From contig JACDUA010000053.1 of assembly GCA_013519935.1 (NCBI GenBank), forward strand, positions 1-32,477: 32,477 bases of DNA. Direction: 5' to 3'. Position numbers and translations under genes: made by a program. Shown piece by piece: positions 24,647 to 31,982 of this stretch. The stretch comes from Ectothiorhodospiraceae bacterium WFHF3C12 (GTDB lineage Bacteria > Pseudomonadota > Gammaproteobacteria > Nitrococcales > Nitrococcaceae). The notes under the pieces are model-generated. The model saw only the letters and a list, made by a program, of their open reading frames with translations, ran no database searches and was not told where the DNA came from. Numbering within the stretch: the stretch's first letter is position 1; every line of letters starts with the position of its first letter.

Positions 24647-25926
24647 GCGGTTTGCTGATCCGCGGCGGTCGCCTGATTGATCCAGCCAACGGAATCGACA
24701 CGGTCACCGACCTGTATGTCGTCGCGGGCCACGTTGCCGGCATCGGCGAGCGGCCCGAGGGCCTGCACGTGGAGCGGGAGATCGACGCCGCCGGCCAGGT
24801 GGTCTGCCCCGGCCTGATTGACCTGGCGGCCCGCCCCCGCGAGCCGGGTCACGAGCACAAGGCCGACATCACCAGCGAGGCCCATGCGGCCGTCCGCGGC
24901 GGCATCACGACGCTGGTCTGCCCGCCGGACACCCAGCCGGTGCTGGACACCGCGTCCGTGGCGGAGCTCATCCATCGCCGGGCCGAGGACGCCGGAGCGG
25001 CGCGCATTCTGCCGGTCGGCGCCCTTACCCTGGGACTGGCCGGGGAGCATCTCAGCGAGATGGCCACGCTCCGGAACGCCGGCTGCCGGGCCGTCGGGGA
25101 CGGCGGCCGGCCCGTGGCCGACAGCCTGGTGCTGCGGCGGGCCATGGAATACGCGGCCACTTTCGATCTGCCGGTGATGCTGACGCCGGCCGACCGCTGG
25201 CTCTCCGCCAAGGGTTGTGTGCACGAGGGCCACGTGGCGACGCGCCTGGGCCTGACCGGCATCCCCGAGGCGGCTGAGGCCGCCGCCCTCGGGCGCGACC
25301 TGGCGCTGGTGGCGCAGGTCGGCACGGCCACTCATTTTGGCCGGCTTTCCACCGCCACCGGGGCGGCCCAGCTTCGCGAGGCGCGCCGGCGCGGGTTGCC
25401 CGTGAGCGCCGATGCCGCCGTCCACCAGCTCTTTCTCACCGAGATGGACGTCTCCGGCTTCGCCAGCAACGCCCACGTCCGCCCGCCGCTGCGCACGACG
25501 GCCGACCGTGATGCCCTGCGCCAGGCGGTGGCCGAGGGCGATATCGAGATTATCTGCTCCGACCACCAACCCCACGAGAGCGACGCAAAGGATGGCCCCC
25601 TGGTGGAAACCGAGCCGGGGGTCTCGGGGCTGGACACGCTGCTGGCACTGTTGCTGCGCCTGGTGGACGAGGACGTGCTGGATCTGTCGCGGGCCATTGC
25701 CACGGCCACCGCCGCGCCGGCAAGGCTTCTGGGACTTGATTCAGGCAGACTCGACGTAGGGGCCCCCGCGGATATCACCGTCTTCGACCCGGACCGGGTC
25801 TGGTACGTCACGCCGGAACAGCTCCGCAGCCGCGGCCACAACACGCCATTCCGGGATTGGGAGCTCACCGGCCGCGTCACGCACGCCCTGGTGGGCGGCC
25901 GCCACTTCGACTTCAGCGACACGTGA
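24643..25926 (+). CDS. pyrC': Inactive dihydroorotase homologue PyrC' (ATCase partner)
   Basis: 427 residues of amidohydrolase fold. In active enzymes the segment after the first strand reads PG-x-I-D-x-H-x-H-x-R-E-P; here it is [14 protein letters not shown], so both zinc histidines are replaced (A62 and R64). Other landmarks remain: [26 protein letters not shown] and the C-terminal [13 protein letters not shown]. In Pseudomonas the matching protein (PyrC', also pyrX) has no activity but is required to assemble the PyrB dodecamer. An active dihydroorotase must be encoded elsewhere in the genome. It is followed by a gene overlapping its stop (GTGA). Confidence 0.93.
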   Translation: MSGLLIRGGRLIDPANGIDTVTDLYVVAGHVAGIGERPEGLHVEREIDAAGQVVCPGLIDLAARPREPGHEHKADITSEAHAAVRGGITTLVCPPDTQPVLDTASVAELIHRRAEDAGAARILPVGALTLGLAGEHLSEMATLRNAGCRAVGDGGRPVADSLVLRRAMEYAATFDLPVMLTPADRWLSAKGCVHEGHVATRLGLTGIPEAAEAAALGRDLALVAQVGTATHFGRLSTATGAAQLREARRRGLPVSADAAVHQLFLTEMDVSGFASNAHVRPPLRTTADRDALRQAVAEGDIEIICSDHQPHESDAKDGPLVETEPGVSGLDTLLALLLRLVDEDVLDLSRAIATATAAPARLLGLDSGRLDVGAPADITVFDPDRVWYVTPEQLRSRGHNTPFRDWELTGRVTHALVGGRHFDFSDT

Positions 25927-26633
25927 GTTCGGGGGGCGCCCGTTTCCTGGGGCAGCTGCCACTGCATGGCGGCTGGTCCCTGCTGCATTTCTCCGATCCT
26001 GAGCCGCGGCGCCCGTTGCCGCCCGGGCAACTTGCGGCCGTGACCACCGAGCGCGGCCGCCTGACGCGCCCCGTCTACCAACGCGGGGCCGGAACCCTCG
26101 CCCTGCTGCTGGAACCGCCGGCTCATCCCGACGCCCTGGCCGACACGGCCCGGGAAGACCCGGTAAACCTGAGCTATGAGCCGGATGGCGGCTTCGAGGT
26201 TGTGCCGGAGCCGGGGCCGACCCTCTTGCTGGGCGTCGATTCCGGGCTCGGCGCAATCCTCGACCTGGCCCGGCGACTGGGCGAGCCGCCGCTGTTGGTC
26301 ATTGTCGGCGGCCACGCCGGCGTACCGGCCACACCCCGCCCTTCGCGCTTCCTTACGCCTCGGCTGCCGCCGGAGGCCATTGCCGCACTGCCCCAGCTGG
26401 AAGAGGCCGGCATCGTCAGCCGAGTCGCCCTACAGGAATGGCGTCCGGGCTGCTTCGATGAAGGCCCCCTGGCGCTGCTCCGGCGCTACCTCGCCGAGCT
26501 CGCCGACCGGGAACGCGCCGCGCTGCGGCTGTACGCGGCAGCCCCCGAGTCGGATCTGGATGCGGACCTGCCCGGCCTGCGGGCGAGCCTGGCGGATGTC
26601 CAGCTGGTGGAGGTGCCGCGCGAGCACAGGTAA
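25923..26633 (+). CDS. PyrK/ferredoxin-reductase-like protein, degenerate
   Basis: 236 residues of uncertain function. The N-terminal half resembles a flavin-binding beta-barrel (FLGQLPLHGGWSLLHFSDP, LPPGQLAAV, AGTLALLLEPP). Then LLLGVDSGLGAILDLARRLGEPPLLVIVGG (about 100-129) resembles the nucleotide-binding strand-loop-helix of ferredoxin-reductase/PyrK proteins. The R-x-Y-S flavin motif is absent and there is no C-terminal cysteine cluster for [2Fe-2S], so it is not a functional PyrK by sequence. GTG at 25923 overlaps the pyrC' stop; no strong ribosome site is seen, so coupling is likely. A link to dihydroorotate oxidation or pyrimidine enzymes is suggested only by position and faint similarity. 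Confidence 0.5.
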   Translation: MSSGGARFLGQLPLHGGWSLLHFSDPEPRRPLPPGQLAAVTTERGRLTRPVYQRGAGTLALLLEPPAHPDALADTAREDPVNLSYEPDGGFEVVPEPGPTLLLGVDSGLGAILDLARRLGEPPLLVIVGGHAGVPATPRPSRFLTPRLPPEAIAALPQLEEAGIVSRVALQEWRPGCFDEGPLALLRRYLAELADRERAALRLYAAAPESDLDADLPGLRASLADVQLVEVPREHR

Positions 26634-26675
26634 CGCTGCGGGCAGGGCGGTCCCGGCCCTCGCTGTCGGCGATGA

Positions 26676-26704
26676 GCCCTCTCCGGGACATGACCGGAGA
26701 GGGC
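26676..26704. terminator. Hairpin between convergent units
   Basis: GCCCTCTCCGG (26676-26686) and CCGGAGAGGGC (26694-26704) form a perfect 11-bp stem with a 7-base loop. It lies between the end of the pyr operon and the end of the minus-strand lipoprotein gene and could serve both. No T-run follows on either strand, so termination efficiency is uncertain. Confidence 0.6.
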
Positions 26705-26745
26705 GTCGTCTGATGCCGTAGCGAATCGCCCAGCGCGTTGGAAAA

Positions 26746-29187
26746 TCAGCTTCGCGTGGCGGTGAAGGAGGTCGTCCCCGAGCAGGAGAGGTCGGAGCCG
26801 CTCCACTCGAAGCTGCTGCTGCCGCTGAAGCTGTCGCCGCCGCTTTCCATGGTCGCCGACCAGCTGGTGACGGTGGTCGTGCCGCCGTCTTCCGCGTAGG
26901 AAAACGACGAGTCGGAGCTCACCGTATCGCCGCTGATGCTGCCACTGAAGCTGCCGCTGGGCTTGATGCCGTAGACCTCCACATCGGTTCCGCTCTGGGT
27001 GATGGTGATGGTCCCTGAGGACGTGCCGTCATCGCCGCAGTTGCTGGACTGGGTGGAAGTGCCATTCCAGCTGCCGGAGAAATCGACGGTCGTCGAGCCG
27101 TCACCGCCACCGGAGCCACCGCCGGTGGAATCATCCACCGAGAACACGCGCGCCATGACGCCGCCGTCGCCCGTCTCGTTTCCAACCCAGGCCACGACGA
27201 AAGCACCATTCGGCAGTGCCTTGATGTCGGGCCGGGAATCATAGTAGCCGAAGTCATTGAGTGCCTCGGGCACCTCGAACTCATTGCCGGCGGGACTACC
27301 GTCACTGGAATAGCGCTGTCCGTACACGGTCCACTGACCGTCACGGGTGGCCTTCCAGATCACGACGAAGCCGCCGTCCGACAGAGCCGTTGCGGCGGGG
27401 CGGATCACGTTTGCCGCCTCGGTGGTGTTGACCCGGAACTGATCGCCGGCCGGAGCGCCGGCGGCGTCAAAACGTCGGGCGAAGATGGTATCGGAGCTGC
27501 CATTGTGCCAGCTCACGACGAAGCCACCGTCCGGTAGCTCGGCGATGTCCGGGGTGAAAAGCCCCGGCGCGCTGGCCAACGCTTCATTGTTCACCAGAAA
27601 CTCCCCTCCCACGGGGTTGCCACTGGCGTCGTACCGCTGCCCATAGATCCCGCCGTCCTGGAGAATCGATTGCCAAACCACGACGAAGCCGCCGCCAGCG
27701 AGCCCGGCGACATCGGGCCAGGACTGATCGTTGGCGGTCTCCGTATTGGCCCGGAACTCACCTCCAACTGGCGCGCCTGAGGCATCGTAGCGCTGACCGT
27801 AGACACCCAGCTCGTCACCATCCTGGCCTTGTGACTGCCAGGCCACGACGGAGCCGCCGCCGGCCAGGCGGGCCACGCTGGAGCGGTTCTGCGAACCGCT
27901 GGTCTCGGTATTGACCAGGAACGCGCCACCCACGGAGTTGAGACCGCTGTCGAATCGCTTGCCTTCCACCCCTTCGGCCTCGGCACCCGCGTCATCGCCG
28001 TCGTAGGTGGCAATCATGCCGCCACCGGCCAGTCCCGCCGCAGCGGGGTTCCCGGCATCACCACCGAGCACGATCTCACCGGTGACCGACGTGGCGGTGC
28101 CGTCATAGCGCCGGGCGACCACGCCGCTCATGAAATCCTCCCAGACTACAACGAAGCCGCCGCCGCTCAGCACGGCGAGGTCCGGGTCCAGCTGTTGAAG
28201 ATTCGTGGTGGTGTTCACCTGAAATGGCGCACCATCGGCGGTGGGCGTCAACGAGGCGTCCGTGCTGCCCGAGCCGTCCGATCCGCCGTCCCCGGTCGAG
28301 CCGTCGCCCGAACCGCTGCGCGACAGCACAGCGAGCGTGCACTCGCCGGGCGGCGTGGTCGCCTCGCACCCGGCATAGAGCACCATGAACTGGCCGTCGT
28401 AGCTCGTGTAGGCATCGGCCGGCAGGCTCTGGCTGCCGGGGCAGTCGTCGGCGGTGGTACCTTGACCGCCGGTGATCGTGCCGGCGTCGTAGATGCCGTA
28501 GGTGGTGTCGATGGCTCCCAGGGCGGCGTTAATGTCGCGGCATTCGTTGCCGGTGCCCCGGTCGACGATGGTGAGGTCGTCGGCGCTGACGGTGCCGGCG
28601 CTTTCCTGGAAGCTTCCCTGGACATCGGAGAAGCTCTCCGCATCGAAGCTGGCGCCGATGTAGACGGCGCTGCCCGCCCAGGTACCGGCGGCGGCATCGT
28701 TGACGAACGCACCGGGGCTGCTGGGCGGATTCTTCTGCACGACGCCGACGCTGCCGTCCTCGAGCAGCAGTCCAGCGTGCTCGGCGCTGGCGTCGGTGTA
28801 AAAGCCCAGAGCGTCGCCGGCGAGGTCGTAGACGAACAGCTGCCCGGAGCCCGTATCCGTGCTCTGCAGCGTGCCGCTCACGCCGGAGAGCGGCTGCCCG
28901 TTGATGCGCACCGCGGTGATGTTGCCGCTGGCGTCAATATCCAGGCCTACGGAGGAAAAGCTGTAGTCGGCGCTCTCCAGCGTGCCGCCCCAGGTTCCCG
29001 CCAGGTCCGAGGCGGATACGCCGGCGTCACCCGGGGAGCTCGGCTCGTCGGTAGTGCCCGGATCGCCACTGCCCCCGCCACCTCCGCCTCCGCAGGCGGC
29101 GAGGCCCAGCGCCGCAATAAGCAGGGCCAGCGCGAGCGGGACCCTGTTCGATCGTTTGCATGAATGACGGCTGACGTATCTGAACAT
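26746..29187 (-). CDS. Large repeat lipoprotein, predicted seven-bladed propeller
   Basis: 813 residues, not matched to a named protein. Lipoprotein signal: basic N-region, hydrophobic LALALLIAALGLA, lipobox LAAC with C32, then a Gly run. Residues 60-290 hold two G-T-W-started units (DLAGTWGGTL, AAGTWAGSAV) with a Cys-containing loop. After a Gly/Ser/Asp linker, residues 320-686 hold seven repeats of 46-56 residues, each with a strand like GGGFVVVW (342, 388, 443, 498, 554, 604, 660), most followed by YGQRYDASGxPVGGEF and VNTE. A second linker leads to a C-terminal beta domain (701-813, FSGSWNGT onward) with C717 and C802. ATG at 29187 has GGGGGAG 8 bases upstream. Position between pyr genes and pilU suggests a later insertion; it is probably a surface or periplasmic binding/adhesion protein. 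Confidence 0.8.
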   Translation of the reverse strand: MFRYVSRHSCKRSNRVPLALALLIAALGLAACGGGGGGGSGDPGTTDEPSSPGDAGVSASDLAGTWGGTLESADYSFSSVGLDIDASGNITAVRINGQPLSGVSGTLQSTDTGSGQLFVYDLAGDALGFYTDASAEHAGLLLEDGSVGVVQKNPPSSPGAFVNDAAAGTWAGSAVYIGASFDAESFSDVQGSFQESAGTVSADDLTIVDRGTGNECRDINAALGAIDTTYGIYDAGTITGGQGTTADDCPGSQSLPADAYTSYDGQFMVLYAGCEATTPPGECTLAVLSRSGSGDGSTGDGGSDGSGSTDASLTPTADGAPFQVNTTTNLQQLDPDLAVLSGGGFVVVWEDFMSGVVARRYDGTATSVTGEIVLGGDAGNPAAAGLAGGGMIATYDGDDAGAEAEGVEGKRFDSGLNSVGGAFLVNTETSGSQNRSSVARLAGGGSVVAWQSQGQDGDELGVYGQRYDASGAPVGGEFRANTETANDQSWPDVAGLAGGGFVVVWQSILQDGGIYGQRYDASGNPVGGEFLVNNEALASAPGLFTPDIAELPDGGFVVSWHNGSSDTIFARRFDAAGAPAGDQFRVNTTEAANVIRPAATALSDGGFVVIWKATRDGQWTVYGQRYSSDGSPAGNEFEVPEALNDFGYYDSRPDIKALPNGAFVVAWVGNETGDGGVMARVFSVDDSTGGGSGGGDGSTTVDFSGSWNGTSTQSSNCGDDGTSSGTITITQSGTDVEVYGIKPSGSFSGSISGDTVSSDSSFSYAEDGGTTTVTSWSATMESGGDSFSGSSSFEWSGSDLSCSGTTSFTATRS
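27130..28230 (-). repeat. Seven coding repeats of about 46-56 codons
   Basis: Protein residues 320-686 of the lipoprotein. The consensus of a unit is roughly VNTET..... PDVA.L.GGGFVVVWQS...DG..YGQRYDASG.PVGGEF. Units three and four are the most alike; units one, two and seven are the most diverged. Confidence 0.7.
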
Positions 29188-29281
29188 GCCGATGGCTCCC
29201 CCAAGGTCGTCAAGATCCAGAGCGCCTTCACTGCGCGAGTGTTCCCTGGAGCAGAGCTTGGGCGGAGGGTCATGGGCGGGT

Positions 29282-29321
29282 CGTCACCCATTCGGGTGAC
29301 GGGAGGCGCCGGCGGGTGACG
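29282..29321. promoter_or_regulatory. Three copies of an 8-mer upstream of the lipoprotein gene
   Basis: CGTCACCC (29282-29289) faces its complement GGGTGACG (29294-29301) over a 4-base gap, and a further GGGTGACG lies at 29314-29321. The region is about 95-135 bases upstream of the lipoprotein start, a plausible place for regulator binding. Confidence 0.35.
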
Positions 29322-29364
29322 ACGCTCACACATTCGGAAATCCGCCGGGGAATGTTCCATCCCG

Positions 29365-29403
29365 GAAACCGGTCGAATCCGCCGCGCGGGAAGCACCGGT
29401 TTC
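29365..29403. promoter_or_regulatory. 9-bp inverted repeat in pilU/lipoprotein spacer
   Basis: GAAACCGGT (29365-29373) and ACCGGTTTC (29395-29403) are exact complements, 21 bases apart. Each arm contains the self-complementary ACCGGT. The spacing of arm centres is about 30 bases (about three helical turns), which would suit a bound oligomeric regulator; chance in GC-rich DNA is the alternative. Confidence 0.35.
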
Positions 29404-29605
29404 AAGAATTCGCCCGGCGCCGGGCTGGCTGACACCAAAGAACAGGAAGGACGGACCGTGGACGGGAGACGGCTGCAAGGGACATCGTGGAACGTGCACG
29501 CAGCCGCGGGCGCGGCCTCGTGCCCTGACAGCGAGCGGGATCAGACGGAAAACCGGCAAGGTAGCCGGCACCCTCGGCCTCGGAGGCTCGTTTCCGGCCG
29601 CGACC

Positions 29606-29625
29606 ATCCCGCTGCGGGGCGGGAT
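29606..29625 (-). terminator. Hairpin after pilU
   Basis: ATCCCGC (29606-29612) and GCGGGAT (29619-29625) form a perfect 7-bp stem with a 6-base loop, starting 7 bases beyond the pilU stop on the minus strand. There is no U-rich tail, so it may be a 3'-end stabiliser or a weak terminator. Confidence 0.45.
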
Positions 29626-29631
29626 CCCGGG

Positions 29632-30780
29632 TTAGAAACGCCTGCCGTCGCCCTCCCCGTCGTCCTCCATCATCAGGCTGATGCCCTCCGCCGCCGTCTC
29701 CAGGCGCTCCTGCGAACCCTCCGAGCCGAGCTTCGCCATGAGCCGCACTTCGTTGGTGGAGTCGGCGTAGCGCAGGGCGTCCTCGTAGGTGATCATGCCC
29801 TCGGTGTAGAGCTCGTAGAGATGCTGGTCGAAGCTCTGCATACCCTGCTCGCGGGAGCGCTTCATGATCTCCTTGAGCTCGTGGACCTCGCCCTGGTGAA
29901 TCTTGTCGGAGACCAGGGGCGTGCCGATCAGGATCTCCACGGCCGGCACCCGGCCCTTGCCGTCCGGTGTCGGAATCAGCTGCTGGGCGATTACGGCCTT
30001 GAGGTTGAGCGAGAGGTCGGTGAACAGCTGGCTGTGCCGGTCGGCCGGGAAGAAGTTGATGATGCGGTCCATGGCCTGGTTGGCGTTGTTGGCGTGCAGC
30101 GTGGCCAGGCACAGGTGACCGGTCTCGGCGAAGGCGATGGCGTGGTCCATGGTCTCGCGCGATCGGATCTCGCCGATGAGAATGACGTCCGGCGCCTGCC
30201 GCAGGGTGTTCTTCAGCGCGACCTCGAAGGACTCGGTGTCGATGCCCACCTCGCGCTGGGTGACGATGCAGCCCTTGTGCTGGTGGATGTACTCGATGGG
30301 GTCCTCGATGGTGATGATGTGGCCGGTGCTGTTCTCGTTGCGGTGGCCGATCATCGACGCCAGCGACGTGGACTTGCCGGTGCCGGTGGCACCCACGAAG
30401 ATGATGAGACCGCGCTTGGTCATCGACAGGTCCTTGAGGATCGTCGGCAGACGCAGGTCCTCGATGGACGGAATGTTGGTCTCGATCCGGCGCAGCACCA
30501 TGCCCGCGTTGTTGCGCTGGTAGAAGGCGCTGACGCGGAAACGCCCCAGGCCCTTGGCGCTGATGGCGAAGTTGCACTCGTGGTGCTCCATGAACTCCCT
30601 GCGCTGCTTTTCGTCCATGATGGACAACACCACCTGACGGGCCTGCTCGGCGGTGAGCTTGGTCTTGGTCACCGGCGCTATGCGGCCGGCGACCTTGATG
30701 CACGGCGGCATGCCGGCGGTGATGAACAGGTCCGAACCCTTCTTCGAGACCATCAGTTCCAGCAGGGAATTGAAATCCAT
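29632..30780 (-). CDS. pilU: Type IV pilus retraction ATPase PilU
   Basis: 382 residues; PilT-dependent accessory retraction motor at the cytoplasmic base of the pilus. N-terminal PAS-like domain, Walker A GATGTGKST (130-138), Asp box EDPIEYIHQHKGCIVTQREVG, Walker B VILIGEIRSRETMD and His box ATLHANN. The C-terminus is longer than in PilT and ends in an acidic MMEDDGEGDGRRF tail. ATG at 30780 has AGAGGT 8 bases upstream. It follows pilT by 39 bases, the usual pair. Confidence 0.94.
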   Translation of the reverse strand: MDFNSLLELMVSKKGSDLFITAGMPPCIKVAGRIAPVTKTKLTAEQARQVVLSIMDEKQRREFMEHHECNFAISAKGLGRFRVSAFYQRNNAGMVLRRIETNIPSIEDLRLPTILKDLSMTKRGLIIFVGATGTGKSTSLASMIGHRNENSTGHIITIEDPIEYIHQHKGCIVTQREVGIDTESFEVALKNTLRQAPDVILIGEIRSRETMDHAIAFAETGHLCLATLHANNANQAMDRIINFFPADRHSQLFTDLSLNLKAVIAQQLIPTPDGKGRVPAVEILIGTPLVSDKIHQGEVHELKEIMKRSREQGMQSFDQHLYELYTEGMITYEDALRYADSTNEVRLMAKLGSEGSQERLETAAEGISLMMEDDGEGDGRRF

Positions 30781-30819
30781 GACCGATTACCTCTGCGCGT
30801 TGCGCGGCTCGTACGGCGC

Positions 30820-31860
30820 TCAGCCGCCGAACTGATCCTTGTTGGTGGCCTTGACGCGGGCATCCTGACGGCTGATCTGACCGGACTGCACCAGCCGCTG
30901 CAGGCACTGGTCCAGGGTCTGCATGCCCGATCCCTGACCGGTCTGAATCGCCGAGTACATCTGCGCCACCTTGTCCTCGCGGATGAGGTTACGAATGGCC
31001 GGAGTGCCGATCATGATCTCGTGGGCGGCGATACGCCCGCCCCCGACCTTCTTCAGCAGCGACTGCGATATGACTGCGCGCAAGGACTCCGAGAGCATGG
31101 AGCGAACCATGGATTTCTCGGCCGCCGGGAAGACGTCGATGATGCGGTCGATGGTCTTCGCCGCCGAGCTCGTATGCAGGGTGCCGAACACCAGGTGCCC
31201 GGTCTCCGCGGCGGTCAGAGCCAGCCGGATTGTCTCCAGGTCGCGCAGCTCGCCCACCAGTATGACGTCGGGGTCCTCGCGCAGCGCCGAGCGCAGCGCT
31301 TCGTTGAAGCCCAGGGTATCGCGGTGTACCTCGCGCTGGTTGACCAGGCACTTCTTGGACTCGTGGACGAACTCGATGGGATCCTCGATGGTGAGGATGT
31401 GCTCGTGGTAACTGTCGTTCTTGTAGTCGATCATCGCCGCGAGGGTGGTGGACTTGCCGGAACCGGTCGGCCCGGTTACCAGCACCAGCCCCCGCGGGTT
31501 GTCGGAGATCGTCCGGAAAACGTCCGGCGCCCCCAGATCCTCCAGGCTCAGCACGTTGGAGGGGATGGTCCGGAACACCGCGCCGGCGCCGCGGTTCTGG
31601 TTGAACACGTTGACGCGGAAACGGGCGAGCCCCTTGATCTCGAACGAGAAGTCCGTTTCCAGGAACTCCTCGTAGTCCCGCCGCTGCTTGTCGTTCATGA
31701 TGTCGTAGATCAGGCCGTGGACGTCCTTGTGCTCCATCGGCGGCAGGTTGATTCGACGGATATCACCGTCGACACGTATCATCGGCGGCAATCCCGATGA
31801 TATGTGCAGGTCCGAGGCGTTGTTCTTGACGCCGAATGCGAGCAGGTCCGCAATGTCCAT
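30820..31860 (-). CDS. pilT: Type IV pilus retraction ATPase PilT
   Basis: 346 residues; hexameric ATPase that depolymerises pilin filaments, driving twitching motility. Walker A GPTGSGKST (130-138), Asp box IEDPIEFVHESKKCLVNQREVH, Walker B VILVGELRDLET (199-210), His box GTLHTSSA, and the PilT signature AIRNLIRE (288-295). ATG at 31860 is preceded by AGGGGGT. It is first in the minus-strand unit with pilU and divergent from yggS, as in Pseudomonas (PA0394/PA0395). Confidence 0.97.
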   Translation of the reverse strand: MDIADLLAFGVKNNASDLHISSGLPPMIRVDGDIRRINLPPMEHKDVHGLIYDIMNDKQRRDYEEFLETDFSFEIKGLARFRVNVFNQNRGAGAVFRTIPSNVLSLEDLGAPDVFRTISDNPRGLVLVTGPTGSGKSTTLAAMIDYKNDSYHEHILTIEDPIEFVHESKKCLVNQREVHRDTLGFNEALRSALREDPDVILVGELRDLETIRLALTAAETGHLVFGTLHTSSAAKTIDRIIDVFPAAEKSMVRSMLSESLRAVISQSLLKKVGGGRIAAHEIMIGTPAIRNLIREDKVAQMYSAIQTGQGSGMQTLDQCLQRLVQSGQISRQDARVKATNKDQFGG

Positions 31861-31962
31861 CTGTACCCCCTACGGGCGACTGCGCGTATTGTTGTTTCCG
31901 TACCCTGGCGTGCAGGGGAATACCGGGCCCGTCCCGTGTGCCCGTGCGCGCCAAAGTATCCT

Positions 31963-31968
31963 TATAAC
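31963..31968 (+). promoter_or_regulatory. Possible -10 element upstream of yggS
   Basis: TATAAC, in CCTTATAACCG, is the best -10-like hexamer in the 122-base pilT/yggS spacer. It is only 14 bases before the yggS ATG, so a transcript from it would have a leader of about 7-8 bases; no good -35 was found. Confidence 0.25.
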
Positions 31969-31982
31969 CGGGACCGAGCAAC

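Larger units (their letters stand above)
29188..29631. other. 444-base intergenic region pilU/lipoprotein
   Basis: No credible gene. It should contain the lipoprotein promoter on the minus strand and the 3' end of the pilU message. Structures seen are a CGTCACCC/GGGTGACG hairpin at 29282-29301, a 9-bp inverted repeat at 29365-29403 and a hairpin at 29606-29625, listed separately. Confidence 0.55.

Noticed and set aside
27130-28230. Tandem-repeat region considered as a CRISPR array
   Set aside because: The repeats are diverged coding units of about 150 bases in one open frame, not short identical repeats with spacers.
29402-30907. 501-codon minus-strand frame overlapping pilU
   Set aside because: Frame-shifted shadow of pilU with Arg/Gln/His-rich composition; PilU motifs are in the other frame.
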